This document shows positions 26,144 to 34,571 of a stretch of 64,000 bases of DNA, piece by piece. The notes below the pieces were generated by a model. The model worked only from the letters and a program-made list of their open reading frames with translations. It did not search any database and was not told the DNA's origin. Position 1 is the first letter of the stretch, and every line of letters starts with the position of its first letter. Source of the stretch: Chloroflexota bacterium (GTDB lineage Bacteria; Chloroflexota; Dehalococcoidia; Lucifugimonadales; Lucifugimonadaceae); contig PBKW01000011.1 in assembly GCA_002721615.1 (NCBI GenBank), positions 1 to 64,000 of the forward strand. The letters are read 5' to 3'. Made by a program: the position numbers and the translations under genes.

Positions 26144-26845
26144 ATGAATGATAATCAAATAATTTATTTAAATAAAATAGGCAAAAATGTTAAAGTTTTA
26201 AACCTCAAAACCCCATCTATTGAATCAGTCGAATATGCAAAAATTAAAGGTTTTAATGCAATACACTTAGATGCTGAACATGGCTCTTTTAATGTGGTTT
26301 CTATAGAAAACCTTTGTCGACTTGCGATAGGAATGGGTTTAACTGTAACTGCAAGAGTCCAGAAAATATCTAATCAAAATATTAATCTATTCTTAGATAG
26401 AGGTGTTCAAGGAATAGTAGGTCCTCATGTTGAAACATATTCAGAAGGACTTCTTCTAGCAGAAAGTTGTCGCTATCCACCTATAGGAAATAGATCTTGG
26501 GGTGGAGGAAGAGGAACAGAATTTAATCAATTAGACATTCTAAACAACAAATATGGTGGAAAATTAAAATTTTCTGAATGGGCTAATATTAATATGATAG
26601 TAACTGCTCAAATAGAATCAAAAATGGCCATAGATAATTTAGATGAAATTTTAACAATTAAAGGTATTGATAGAATAGCATTTGGTCCCCATGATTTAGC
26701 TGCTTCACTAGGGCACCCAGGAAATCCAGACCATCAAGTAGTTCAAGAGGCACACAATGAAATTGAAAGAAAAACTAGAGAGTCAGGAAAAAAACTGTGG
26801 AGTGATAATATGATAAATTTCTTCCCTGATATTTTCACACTATAA
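26144..26845 (+). CDS. HpcH/HpaI family class II aldolase
   Basis: This 233-residue metal-dependent aldolase has H-L-D-A-E-H-G-S-F (catalytic His region), T-A-R-V, G-V-Q-G-I-V-G-P-H-V, a metal-binding Glu in A-Q-I-E-S and the A-F-G-P-H-D-L-A-A-S-L-G block. Family members split 2-keto-3-deoxy acids into pyruvate and an aldehyde. It follows the enolase-superfamily dehydratase, so the pair could dehydrate a sugar acid and cleave the product. The substrate is not known. It is slightly shorter at the C-terminus than typical 250-270-residue relatives. Confidence 0.88.
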   Translation: MNDNQIIYLNKIGKNVKVLNLKTPSIESVEYAKIKGFNAIHLDAEHGSFNVVSIENLCRLAIGMGLTVTARVQKISNQNINLFLDRGVQGIVGPHVETYSEGLLLAESCRYPPIGNRSWGGGRGTEFNQLDILNNKYGGKLKFSEWANINMIVTAQIESKMAIDNLDEILTIKGIDRIAFGPHDLAASLGHPGNPDHQVVQEAHNEIERKTRESGKKLWSDNMINFFPDIFTL

Positions 26846-26863
26846 AAAATAGGAGATTTAACT

Positions 26864-27328
26864 ATGAAAAATGATATTATAAGTAACTTCAATATTTCTA
26901 AAGAAGATATTCTTCGCGAATTGGAAATTGATAAAAATAATCACCTTATCATTACGAAATTTTTTATATATCATATCGATTCTAAAAATAAAGAAGCACA
27001 GATTTCATCTATAAAAATCTCCTCTATAGATGGATATAACCTTTCAATGAAAAATAAAAATTCTTCACAATTCTACTGGTCAATATTGGGAATAGTCAGT
27101 GCGGTAGGATTTTGGCAATTATCATCAAATATTTTAATAGCTACAATTGGAGGAATATTTATAACATTAATTTCCATTCTTTTAGCCATAGATTATTGGT
27201 TTACACCAGAAAACTTTTTATTAAAACTTTTTTCTGGAACAGATATTATTTCAATAAAAATTCATAAAGAAGTTCTTGGAAAATGTAAAGAAATTCTAAG
27301 CTATCTAAATGAAACATCTATTAATTAA
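26864..27328 (+). CDS. Unknown small membrane protein
   Basis: I do not recognise this 154-residue protein. Residues about 1-68 are soluble, with alternating hydrophobic pattern reminiscent of a bacterial PH-like strand set (L-I-I-T-K-F-F-I-Y-H-I-D, then A-Q-I-S-S-I-K-I-S-S-I). Two membrane helices follow (about 70-86 and 88-110), then a soluble segment ending in a helix. A good AGGAG site precedes the ATG. It follows the aldolase by 18 nt and ends 4 nt from the convergent tsaD. Association with the dehydratase/aldolase pair may be only positional. Confidence 0.7.
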   Translation: MKNDIISNFNISKEDILRELEIDKNNHLIITKFFIYHIDSKNKEAQISSIKISSIDGYNLSMKNKNSSQFYWSILGIVSAVGFWQLSSNILIATIGGIFITLISILLAIDYWFTPENFLLKLFSGTDIISIKIHKEVLGKCKEILSYLNETSIN

Positions 27329-27332
27329 AAAG

Positions 27333-28352
27333 TTACCAAGATTTATTAGGTATAGGCTCAAGAAATAATGATTTTGAAATTTTCTCTCTAATTTTAAAAA
27401 ATGTACATGAGGCAATCATAGCACCATTATCTGTACACAATATTTTTGGAGGGATAAAAACTGGCAAAGGTGAAGAATCTTTCAAAACATCCCTCAAAAT
27501 TGTATTAGCCGCTACTCCTCCACTTAATATTATTCCTTTACATTTCTCTCGGATAGAAATATCTATTGTTTTCTTAGCTAATACCTCAACCATAGAATTT
27601 TGAAAAGAATTAGCTATTTTATTAACTGTGAACTCAAAATTATCAAGTTTAAAATCTTCATATAAATTATTCAATTCTTTATCAGCTAGGTTTTTCAATG
27701 CGGTCTTCATTCCGCTAAAACTAAAATCATCAGTTCCTTTCATATAGGCTTTGGGGAATAAAAATTCTTCGTTAGATTTAGCTGCAACTTTCTCTATTTC
27801 AGGTCCTCCAGGAAACCCTAATCCTAAAACTCTAGCAGCTTTATCAAATGCTTCCCCAGCTGCATCATCTCTTGTTCTTCCTAATAATTCATAATCATTA
27901 TAGCCATTCATTTTCACTAAATCCGTATGCCCTCCTGATACAATTAAGCACATTATTGGAAAGGAAATTTCATTAATATTTTCATTATCAATCCAAGAAG
28001 CAAAAACATGCCCCTCTAAATGGTTTACTCCGACTAAAGGAATTCCTAAACTGGAAGATAAACCATTAGCGAAATTTACACCAACAATTAAAGAACCTGC
28101 TAAACCAGGGCCATCTGTAACACCTAACATATCTATATCGGACCAATCCAATTTAGAATTAATCAAAGATTTTTTTACAGCATTAGAAATATTCTTCATA
28201 TGCTGCCTTGAAGCAAGTTCTGGAATAATTCCTCCATATTCACTATGAATATCAGTTTGTTTTTCTATCACATTTGATATAAGAGTAGTGCCATCAGCAA
28301 CTATCCCTACTGCAGTTTCGTCACAAGATGTTTCAATTCCTAAAATAATCAT
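27333..28352 (-). CDS. tsaD: tRNA threonylcarbamoyladenosine transferase TsaD
   Basis: TsaD transfers threonylcarbamoyl to A37 of ANN-decoding tRNAs, working with TsaB, TsaC and TsaE. It starts M-I-I-L-G-I-E-T-S-C-D-E-T, has the metal-binding H111-L-E-G-H115 and the ASKHA nucleotide fold blocks (S-G-G-H-T-D, G-G-P, S-G-G-V-A-A-N, C-T-D-N-G-A-M-I-A). At 339 residues it is complete. tsaB and tsaE are not adjacent and rimI, a frequent partner, is 18 kb away. It is divergent from the zinc-ribbon/cta genes. Confidence 0.97.
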   Translation of the reverse strand: MIILGIETSCDETAVGIVADGTTLISNVIEKQTDIHSEYGGIIPELASRQHMKNISNAVKKSLINSKLDWSDIDMLGVTDGPGLAGSLIVGVNFANGLSSSLGIPLVGVNHLEGHVFASWIDNENINEISFPIMCLIVSGGHTDLVKMNGYNDYELLGRTRDDAAGEAFDKAARVLGLGFPGGPEIEKVAAKSNEEFLFPKAYMKGTDDFSFSGMKTALKNLADKELNNLYEDFKLDNFEFTVNKIANSFQNSMVEVLAKKTIDISIREKCKGIILSGGVAANTILRDVLKDSSPLPVFIPPKILCTDNGAMIASCTFFKIREKISKSLFLEPIPNKSW

Positions 28353-28375
28353 ACTTAATTAAATATAAATTCCTC

Positions 28376-28403
28376 TTTACAAAAAAAAAGATTCCCTTAT
28401 TAT
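28376..28403 (+). promoter_or_regulatory. Candidate promoter for the zinc-ribbon/cta genes
   Basis: TTTACA (28376-28381) and TATTAT (28398-28403) are 16 nt apart in the divergent tsaD/zinc-ribbon gap. This is a reasonable sigma-70 match, and the only -35/-10 pair I could pick out for the plus-strand genes starting at 28461. Confidence 0.35.
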
Positions 28404-28460
28404 AAATAAATACTAGATAAGTAGAAATATAAATCATAAATAATGATTGAGGGGATGGAG

Positions 28461-28682
28461 ATGTCTGAAACTTTTCCAAAATGCAATTCTTGTTCTAAAG
28501 GTGAATTAGTTCCTTTATCCGATTTCGGAGGTCAAGGAGCAGCAATACACTATAAAGCTTGGGTTTGTACTAGTCCAGAATGTGGCTTTAACTTAAAAAT
28601 TAGAAATGGTGAAGTTCACATTAATGAGCCTATATTAGAAGGACATTTAAGAGAACAAAGAAGAGAAAAATATAATAATTAA
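28461..28682 (+). CDS. Small zinc-ribbon protein of unknown function
   Basis: This is a 73-residue protein. Cysteines C-x2-C (C-N-S-C) and C-x4-C (C-T-S-P-E-C) flank a conserved-looking core, L-V-P-L-S-D-F-G-G-Q-G-A-A-I-H-Y-K-A-W-V-C, consistent with a single zinc ribbon. The start ATG at 28461 is chosen because GAGGGG lies 6 nt upstream; ATGs at 28443 and 28455 are in frame. The C-terminus is charged. It lies ahead of the heme A genes with a 70-nt gap, so co-transcription is possible but not proven. I do not know its role. Confidence 0.75.
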   Translation: MSETFPKCNSCSKGELVPLSDFGGQGAAIHYKAWVCTSPECGFNLKIRNGEVHINEPILEGHLREQRREKYNN

Positions 28683-28752
28683 TACACATTTCTAATTTCT
28701 AATAATAAAAAAATATTATAATTAAATAACACTAAAATGGTTTTATTTTAAT

Positions 28753-29685
28753 TTGCAAAAAACTACTAATAAAATAGAGTTGTTTAGTAATCCAATACTA
28801 AGTTTTTTACTTCTTACAAGTATAGCTTTTTGTTTATTCCAAATCTCTCTAGGAGGATTTGTAAGAGTTTCAGGTTCTGGGTTAGGTTGTCCAGACTGGC
28901 CTTTATGTTACGGGAAAATTATCCCTCCTATGAATTATGAGACTTTAATTGAGTGGGGGCATAGAACAAGTGGAGTCATTTTAGGATTATTAATTTTAAT
29001 TTCAACAATCTTTGCATGGATAAAAAATAAAAGAAACTATTTTCTATTATTCACTATCACCACTACACTATTTACAGTTATTGTAGTAGGAATGATTGGA
29101 GGATTAGTAGTTCTATCAGAATTGAATCCTATTTTAAGAACTATCCATTTATTTTTTGCTCAATTAGTAATTTTACTTTTAGGAATTTCTCTAGTAATAG
29201 TTAACTCACAATCAATTTCTTATACTGTAATTAAAAAATCCTTAACCAATAAATATTCTATATTTTTGATAATTTCTTCAATAGGAATAATCATTACATT
29301 ATTATCAGGATCTTTTGCAGTATGGAAAGGAGCAGGTACTATTTGTAGCTCATGGCCTTTATGCACTAGCTCATCTATATTTCCCAATAATCAGTTGGAA
29401 TTAATTCATATGATTCATAGAGTATTATCATTAATCACAACAATATTCAGTTTTTGGACTTGCATTTACATCTTGCAAAACTTAAAAAACACTTTAATAA
29501 AAACTCTTTCTTCAATATCAATATTTGTGATTCTGAGTCAAATATTTTTAGGGGCTAGTAATCCATGGACAAATTTTGAGATTTGGGCTAGAGTTTCTCA
29601 TTTAGGAATGGCTTCATTATTATGGACATTGTTTATAATTATTCTTAGCTTCACCTTAATATCTGAAATAGAAAAGAAAAATTAA
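28753..29685 (+). CDS. ctaA: Heme A synthase (CtaA)
   Basis: This is a 310-residue, eight-helix membrane protein. It has the first-half heme/substrate block G-G-F-V-R-V-S-G-S-G-L-G-C-P-D-W-P-L-C with two cysteines and W-G-H-R-T-S-G, and the second-half counterparts I-C-S-S-W-P-L-C and H-M-I-H-R-V. CtaA oxidises heme O to heme A for cytochrome c oxidase. It is followed 15 nt later by ctaB. The start is TTG at 28753, without a clear ribosome-binding site. Its presence implies aerobic respiration with an aa3- or ba3-type oxidase whose genes lie elsewhere. Confidence 0.93.
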   Translation: MQKTTNKIELFSNPILSFLLLTSIAFCLFQISLGGFVRVSGSGLGCPDWPLCYGKIIPPMNYETLIEWGHRTSGVILGLLILISTIFAWIKNKRNYFLLFTITTTLFTVIVVGMIGGLVVLSELNPILRTIHLFFAQLVILLLGISLVIVNSQSISYTVIKKSLTNKYSIFLIISSIGIIITLLSGSFAVWKGAGTICSSWPLCTSSSIFPNNQLELIHMIHRVLSLITTIFSFWTCIYILQNLKNTLIKTLSSISIFVILSQIFLGASNPWTNFEIWARVSHLGMASLLWTLFIIILSFTLISEIEKKN

Positions 29686-29700
29686 ATAAAATATTCTAAA

Positions 29701-30588
29701 TTGACTAAAGAAAATTTCTTAAAAACATCAAAAGATTATATTTCGTTAACAAAACCCAAAGTAATACTACTTCTGGTAGTAACAGCTATTTCAGGAATGT
29801 TTCTAGCTAATGGAAGTACTCCTTCTATAATTTTAATGTTAGTAATTATTCTAGGAGGCACATTAGCATCTGGAGGAGCAGGTGCTATAAATCATTTTAT
29901 TGATAAAGATGTAGATCAAATGATGAAAAGAACTAGCAACAGACCTGTAGCTAGTAGCAGAGTATCTCCAAAAAATGCCCTATCTTTTGGCATCATTCTT
30001 ACATTACTTAGTTTTATTGTTCTTTATTTTGGTTCTAATTTATTAACAGCTATACTAGCAATTTCAGGAAATATTTTTTATGTTTTTATTTATTCATTGT
30101 GGTTAAAGAAAACAACATCTCATAATATAGTTATTGGAGGAATTGCTGGATGCTTTCCGCCACTAGTAGGTTGGGCTGCAGTCACAGGAACATTATCACT
30201 TCCTGCATGGTATCTTTTTGCAATTATTTTTTTCTGGACTCCCCCACATTTTTGGGCTCTTGCTATGCTAATGGACGAAGATTATAAAGAAGCTAATATA
30301 CCTATGCTTCCAACAATTGTAGGTTTCCAAAAAACCCAAATAATGATATTAACTCATACTATTATTCTTATATCTCTAACTTTAATATTAACAATTGTTA
30401 GTTCTAATTTAGGATTAATATATCTCTCTGGGACTATCATATTAGGAGCTCTATATATGAACCTAACAATAAGATTAATGAAAAATTATTCCACAAAGAG
30501 AAATCTTGGGTTATATAAATTTTCTTTGCTCTACTTATTTCTTTTATGTTTCTTAATTATTATAGATAGTTCTAATTTAGTTGGATAA
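29701..30588 (+). CDS. ctaB: Protoheme IX farnesyltransferase (heme O synthase)
   Basis: This 295-residue UbiA-superfamily prenyltransferase has about nine membrane helices. The Mg/diphosphate motif N-H-F-I-D-K-D-V-D-x-x-M-x-R-T-x-x-R-P is near residue 62 and the second Asp cluster, M-D-E-D-Y, near 197. It farnesylates heme B to heme O, the substrate of CtaA encoded just upstream. The start is TTG at 29701. It ends 19 nt from the convergent rplT with no terminator hairpin. Confidence 0.95.
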   Translation: MTKENFLKTSKDYISLTKPKVILLLVVTAISGMFLANGSTPSIILMLVIILGGTLASGGAGAINHFIDKDVDQMMKRTSNRPVASSRVSPKNALSFGIILTLLSFIVLYFGSNLLTAILAISGNIFYVFIYSLWLKKTTSHNIVIGGIAGCFPPLVGWAAVTGTLSLPAWYLFAIIFFWTPPHFWALAMLMDEDYKEANIPMLPTIVGFQKTQIMILTHTIILISLTLILTIVSSNLGLIYLSGTIILGALYMNLTIRLMKNYSTKRNLGLYKFSLLYLFLLCFLIIIDSSNLVG

Positions 30589-30607
30589 AAGCTAAATTTT
30601 CATTAAT

Positions 30608-30964
30608 TCAAGATAATGAAGACTTAGCAAAATCAACAATTTCTTTAAAAGTATCAGGATCATTAACAGCTATATTAGCTAAAGATTTTCTATCTAAGGT
30701 TACATCAGATAACTTCAAACCATGAATTAACTTTCCATAAGTTATTCCATTTAATCTAGCAGCTGCATTAATCCTTAATATTGCTAATGATCTTTGTTCT
30801 CTTTTTTTATTTTTTCTATGAATAGTACTGTAAGAAAGAGCATGAATTAATGATTCCTGGGCAACTCGAAATCTTCTATTTCTAGATCCACGATGGCCTT
30901 TAACTTGATTAAGTACTTTCTTATGTCTTCTCCTATTAGTGTTTCCACCTTTAACTCTAGTCAA
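30608..30964 (-). CDS. rplT: 50S ribosomal protein L20
   Basis: This 118-residue protein starts M-T-R-V-K-G-G-N-T-N-R-R-R-H-K-K-V-L and contains the L-W-I-x-R-I-like region R-S-L-A-I-L-R-I-N-A-A-A-R, both typical of L20, which organises early 50S assembly. The start is TTG, with a strong AGGAG 5 nt upstream. It is third in infC-rpmI-rplT, where L20 is often the autoregulator. Confidence 0.96.
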   Translation of the reverse strand: MTRVKGGNTNRRRHKKVLNQVKGHRGSRNRRFRVAQESLIHALSYSTIHRKNKKREQRSLAILRINAAARLNGITYGKLIHGLKLSDVTLDRKSLANIAVNDPDTFKEIVDFAKSSLS

Positions 30965-30973
30965 ATAAAACTC

Positions 30974-31162
30974 CTAAATTAATCTTTTAATTTTTTTACC
31001 TATTGCATCTGATAAGCCTATTTTAGAAGCAAATAATCTTTTGTTTCTTTTTGATTTTTTTCTTCTTAGATGACTTTTCATTCCTTTAGTTCTTAATAAT
31101 TTTCCAGTAGAACTTTTATGAAACCTCTTTTTAGCTCCACTATGTGTTTTCATTTTTGGCAT
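30974..31162 (-). CDS. rpmI: 50S ribosomal protein L35
   Basis: This 62-residue very basic protein, M-P-K-M-K-T-H-S-G-A-K-K-R-F, is unmistakably L35 of the large subunit. It starts 2 nt after the infC stop and ends 9 nt before rplT, so the three are one transcript. Confidence 0.97.
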   Translation of the reverse strand: MPKMKTHSGAKKRFHKSSTGKLLRTKGMKSHLRRKKSKRNKRLFASKIGLSDAIGKKIKRLI

Positions 31163-31164
31163 TT

Positions 31165-31725
31165 TTAACCTTTTACCTTCCCTATCGGGGCTAATACTAT
31201 GGATAATGACCTTCCTTCCAGAGATGGGACTTTATCAACTATAGATATATCTTGTAATTCATCCGCTATTTTTTTTAACAAGTTAACTGCTAAATCTGGA
31301 TAAGCCATCTCTCTACCTCTAAAAAAAACTGCAATTCTGACTTTAAAACCAGAAGAAATGAAAGATCTAATTTTTTTCTGTTTTGCTTTCATATCATGAT
31401 CACCTATTCTCATTCTCAATCTTACATCCTTCATTAAAATTTTAGATTGAGATTTTTTCGCTTCTTTAGCTTTTTTAGATTGAATAAATTTAAATTTTCC
31501 ATAATCTAATATCCTACACACTGGTGGATTATGATTAGGAGCTACTTCAACCAAATCAAGACCTTGTTCTTCTGCCAATTTAATAGCATCTCTAACATCG
31601 AGTAACTGAGAGTCAGAATCTTTACGTCCAATAATTACCCTTACAGATTTAGACCTTATTTCTCTGTTAACTCTATATTTTTTTAAATTTTCTTTTTTAG
31701 GTCTGTAATTAGTAGATTTCTGCAA
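31165..31725 (-). CDS. infC: Translation initiation factor IF-3
   Basis: This is a 186-residue IF-3. The N domain has Y-R-V-N-R-E-I-R-S-K-S-V-R-V-I-I-G and the linker G-x-D-L-V-E-V-A-P-N; the C domain has K-D-V-R-L-R-M-R-I-G-D-H-D and V-F-F-R-G-R-E-M. IF-3 binds 30S subunits and rejects non-standard start codons. Its own start is TTG 31725, with an in-frame stop three codons upstream, which fits the common pattern of rare start codons in infC. A strong GGGAGGT lies about 35 nt upstream, too far to serve this start. Confidence 0.95.
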   Translation of the reverse strand: MQKSTNYRPKKENLKKYRVNREIRSKSVRVIIGRKDSDSQLLDVRDAIKLAEEQGLDLVEVAPNHNPPVCRILDYGKFKFIQSKKAKEAKKSQSKILMKDVRLRMRIGDHDMKAKQKKIRSFISSGFKVRIAVFFRGREMAYPDLAVNLLKKIADELQDISIVDKVPSLEGRSLSIVLAPIGKVKG

Positions 31726-31779
31726 ATTTAATTACCAACCTTATAAGTATATCTATTATTACCTCCCACAAATCGTGAA

Positions 31780-31808
31780 ATTCTAGCATTAATATATTAT
31801 TTTCTCAA
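31780..31808 (-). promoter_or_regulatory. Promoter of infC-rpmI-rplT
   Basis: On the minus strand TTGAGA (31803-31808) and TAGAAT (31780-31785) are 17 nt apart. The transcript would begin near 31773 and carry a leader of about 48 nt containing GGGAGGT before the infC TTG. That leader is a plausible site for autoregulation, but no fold was computed. Confidence 0.6.
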
Positions 31809-31852
31809 TTATTATTCTAATTAACAAATATTTTTCATCTTTAAAAATAGAA

Positions 31853-31864
31853 TATGCTAGCATA
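31853..31864 (+). promoter_or_regulatory. 12-bp palindrome abutting the ftsH start
   Basis: The perfect palindrome TATGCTAGCATA ends 2 nt before the ATG at 31867. If its first half (TATGCT) is a -10 box, ftsH mRNA would be almost leaderless. It could instead be an operator. No good -35 match is seen. Confidence 0.3.
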
Positions 31865-31866
31865 GA

Positions 31867-33840
31867 ATGATATCATATATCGAAAACTATATTGAATATA
31901 AAAATCTAACGTTTTTTGATACTAAGCCAATGAATAATATTTTTAAGAAAAATCTTTTTATTTATACTTTAATCGTAGCTTCAGTTTTAGCTGCTTTTTT
32001 CATATTTTTTGATGATTCATTTAAATCTACTGAAGAAATTTCTATAACTCAGGTCATTGAGTTATCTAAAAACCCTCCTCTAGGACAAAAAGTTTTTATA
32101 CAAGTTCGAGGAGATACCTTAAAAGTTGAAAGTAATGGAAAATCATACAAATCAAGAAAAGAAAATGGTTCTAGTGTGTATGAAATTCTCAATACTGCTA
32201 AAGTAGACCCTGCTAATGTTGAAGTTGAAGTAAGGGGTGCTGGAGGCTTCAGTAACTTTTTATCAATTGCTTTAAGTTTTCTCCCATTAATATTATTTGC
32301 AGGAATTTTAATCTTTATGATGAAACAAGCTCAAGGAGGCACCAACAATGCTTTGGGTTTCGGAAGGAGTAAGGCTAGGATGTTTACTGGTGCAAAAGCA
32401 ACAGTAACTTTTGATGATGTGGCTGGAGTAGAAGAAGCTAAAGAAGAATTACAGGAAGTTGTAGAATTTTTGAAAGCCCCTGAAAGATTTTTAGCACTTG
32501 GAGCTAGAATCCCTAGAGGTGTTTTATTAGTAGGCCCTCCTGGCACTGGAAAAACTTTAATGGCAAGAGCAGTAGCAGGAGAAGCAGAAGTACCTTTTTT
32601 CTCTATAAGTGGCTCAGAATTCGTTGAGATGTTTGTTGGAGTTGGAGCATCAAGAGTAAGAGATTTATTTGATAAAGCTAAAAAACATTCCCCTTGTATA
32701 ATATTTGTAGATGAAATAGATGCTGTTGGAAGACACAGGGGAGCAGGTTTAGGTGGTGGACATGATGAAAGAGAACAAACTTTGAATCAAATACTGGTAG
32801 AGATGGATGGTTTTGATACTTCAACCAATATAATAGTAATTGCAGCAACAAATAGACCTGATATATTAGATCCTGCCCTATTAAGGCCTGGAAGATTTGA
32901 CAGAAGAGTAGTTCTAGATAACCCAGATATTAAAGGAAGATCAGCTATACTTGAAGTTCATTCTCAAGGTAAACCATTAGAAAAAAATGTAAAATTAGAA
33001 TCTATAGCTAAACAAACACCTGGATTCAGTGGTGCAGATCTTGCAAATTTAGTCAACGAAGCCGCAATACTTTCAGCTAGAAGAAAACTCAAAAAAATCA
33101 ACATAAACACATTGTTAGAGTCAATAGATAGAGTAATTGCCGGTCCAGCAAGAAATAGTAGAATAATTACAGAAAAAGAACGTGTTTTAACAGCATTCCA
33201 TGAAGCAGGACATGCTTTGGTTGCTAACTATATTCCATCTGCTGATCCTGTTCACAAAGTATCAATAATTTCTAGAGGTCAAATGGGAGGATATACAAGA
33301 TATCTACCAGATGAAGATAGATACTTGCAAACAGCAGATCAATTTGAAGCAATGATAGCTACTGCAATGGGAGGAAGAGTTGCTGAAAAAATCCAATTTG
33401 GAGAAATTACAACCGGAGCTAGCAATGATATAGAAACAGCAACTAGAGTTGCTAATCAAATGGTAACTAAATATGGTATGAGTGAAAAATTAGGATTAAG
33501 ATCATTTGGTAAAACCCAAGAAGCTGTTTTCCTAGGCAAAGAAGTTAATGAACAAAGAGATTACAGTTCAAAAACTCAAGAAATTATAGATAAAGAAATT
33601 GATAAGTTGCTTGAAAAAGGAAAACAAAGTGCTGAATCAATACTTTTAAAACATAAAAAACAATTAGAATTATTAGCAAACTTTCTTCTTGAAAATGAAA
33701 CCATCGATGGAGAAGAGATGGCGAAATTATTAAAAGGAGAAACAATTAAAAATAAAAATCCTAAATCTAATAAAGCACCAGAGGAAACGTTTGGCAAGGA
33801 TAAATTGCCTAACACTAAACCAGAACCTCAAATAAGTTAA
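31867..33840 (+). CDS. ftsH: Membrane ATP-dependent zinc metalloprotease FtsH
   Basis: This 657-residue AAA protease has a first membrane helix (about 30-48), an extracytoplasmic domain to about 135, and a second helix near 140. The AAA domain has Walker A G-P-P-G-T-G-K-T near 223 and Walker B I-I-F-V-D-E-I-D, the SRH is [10 protein letters not shown], and the zinc site is H-E-A-G-H near 449. It degrades damaged membrane proteins and short-lived regulators. ATG 31867 gives a 21-residue extension before ATG 31930; neither has a ribosome-binding site, so the start is uncertain. Confidence 0.95.
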   Translation: MISYIENYIEYKNLTFFDTKPMNNIFKKNLFIYTLIVASVLAAFFIFFDDSFKSTEEISITQVIELSKNPPLGQKVFIQVRGDTLKVESNGKSYKSRKENGSSVYEILNTAKVDPANVEVEVRGAGGFSNFLSIALSFLPLILFAGILIFMMKQAQGGTNNALGFGRSKARMFTGAKATVTFDDVAGVEEAKEELQEVVEFLKAPERFLALGARIPRGVLLVGPPGTGKTLMARAVAGEAEVPFFSISGSEFVEMFVGVGASRVRDLFDKAKKHSPCIIFVDEIDAVGRHRGAGLGGGHDEREQTLNQILVEMDGFDTSTNIIVIAATNRPDILDPALLRPGRFDRRVVLDNPDIKGRSAILEVHSQGKPLEKNVKLESIAKQTPGFSGADLANLVNEAAILSARRKLKKININTLLESIDRVIAGPARNSRIITEKERVLTAFHEAGHALVANYIPSADPVHKVSIISRGQMGGYTRYLPDEDRYLQTADQFEAMIATAMGGRVAEKIQFGEITTGASNDIETATRVANQMVTKYGMSEKLGLRSFGKTQEAVFLGKEVNEQRDYSSKTQEIIDKEIDKLLEKGKQSAESILLKHKKQLELLANFLLENETIDGEEMAKLLKGETIKNKNPKSNKAPEETFGKDKLPNTKPEPQIS

Positions 33841-33850
33841 TACTTTAAAA

Positions 33851-34561
33851 ATGAACCCAGAAAATATACCTATTATCTGGAAACTAAATGATGTGTTTTT
33901 TATTTTATTAATCCTGATAATTGTGACTTTTATTAGTTTATTTTTAGCAAATTTTACAAATATTTTAGTAATATCATTGATTTTCTATCCTGCTACAATA
34001 ATTCCAATATTTTATTTAAATTTTTCGAAATATAAGATGAATTTAAACCTTTCACTAAAATCATTAGGATTTATCAATCCATCAAAAAATCTAAAAGTAA
34101 AATCAATAATTCTTCAAAATATTTCGCCCTATATCCTAGCTACATACGCATGGATAGTAGGATTAATATTCGCTGGAATTTGGATTTTTTTGATTAATTA
34201 TTTTTCTATAAGTTTATTTTATCCACCAGTTTTAGAAGAATCTATTCCAGAATTTCCTAGTAATTCTTTTATAATTTTTTGCTGTATTGCAATGTTGATA
34301 GCGCCTATATCTGAAGAAATATTATTTAGAGGTTTTCTATTGAAAAAAATTTCGTCAAGATACGGGCCAAAAAAATCTATATTAATAACAAGTATAATTT
34401 TCGCATTATTTCATCTAGATTTAGGATCTATAATTCCTGTTTTCATTTTAGGAATATCTATTGGATGGGTAAAAAATAAAACAGGCTCTTTACTCCCATG
34501 TATTGGAATACATATAATTCAAAATAGTCTTGCAGTTATACTAAGTATTTCAAATATCTAA
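33851..34561 (+). CDS. CPBP-family intramembrane metalloprotease
   Basis: This 236-residue polytopic membrane protein carries the CPBP (CAAX protease/bacteriocin-processing, Abi) motifs: E155-E156-x-x-x-R160 in P-I-S-E-E-I-L-F-R-G, F-x-x-x-H in A-L-F-H-L-D, and H-x-x-x-N in H-I-I-Q-N. These residues form the metal-dependent active site in Rce1-like proteases. The natural substrate is unknown. It lies 10 nt after ftsH and 10 nt before trpA, so it is probably co-expressed with a second membrane protease. Confidence 0.88.
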   Translation: MNPENIPIIWKLNDVFFILLILIIVTFISLFLANFTNILVISLIFYPATIIPIFYLNFSKYKMNLNLSLKSLGFINPSKNLKVKSIILQNISPYILATYAWIVGLIFAGIWIFLINYFSISLFYPPVLEESIPEFPSNSFIIFCCIAMLIAPISEEILFRGFLLKKISSRYGPKKSILITSIIFALFHLDLGSIIPVFILGISIGWVKNKTGSLLPCIGIHIIQNSLAVILSISNI

Positions 34562-34571
34562 AGGATAAAAT

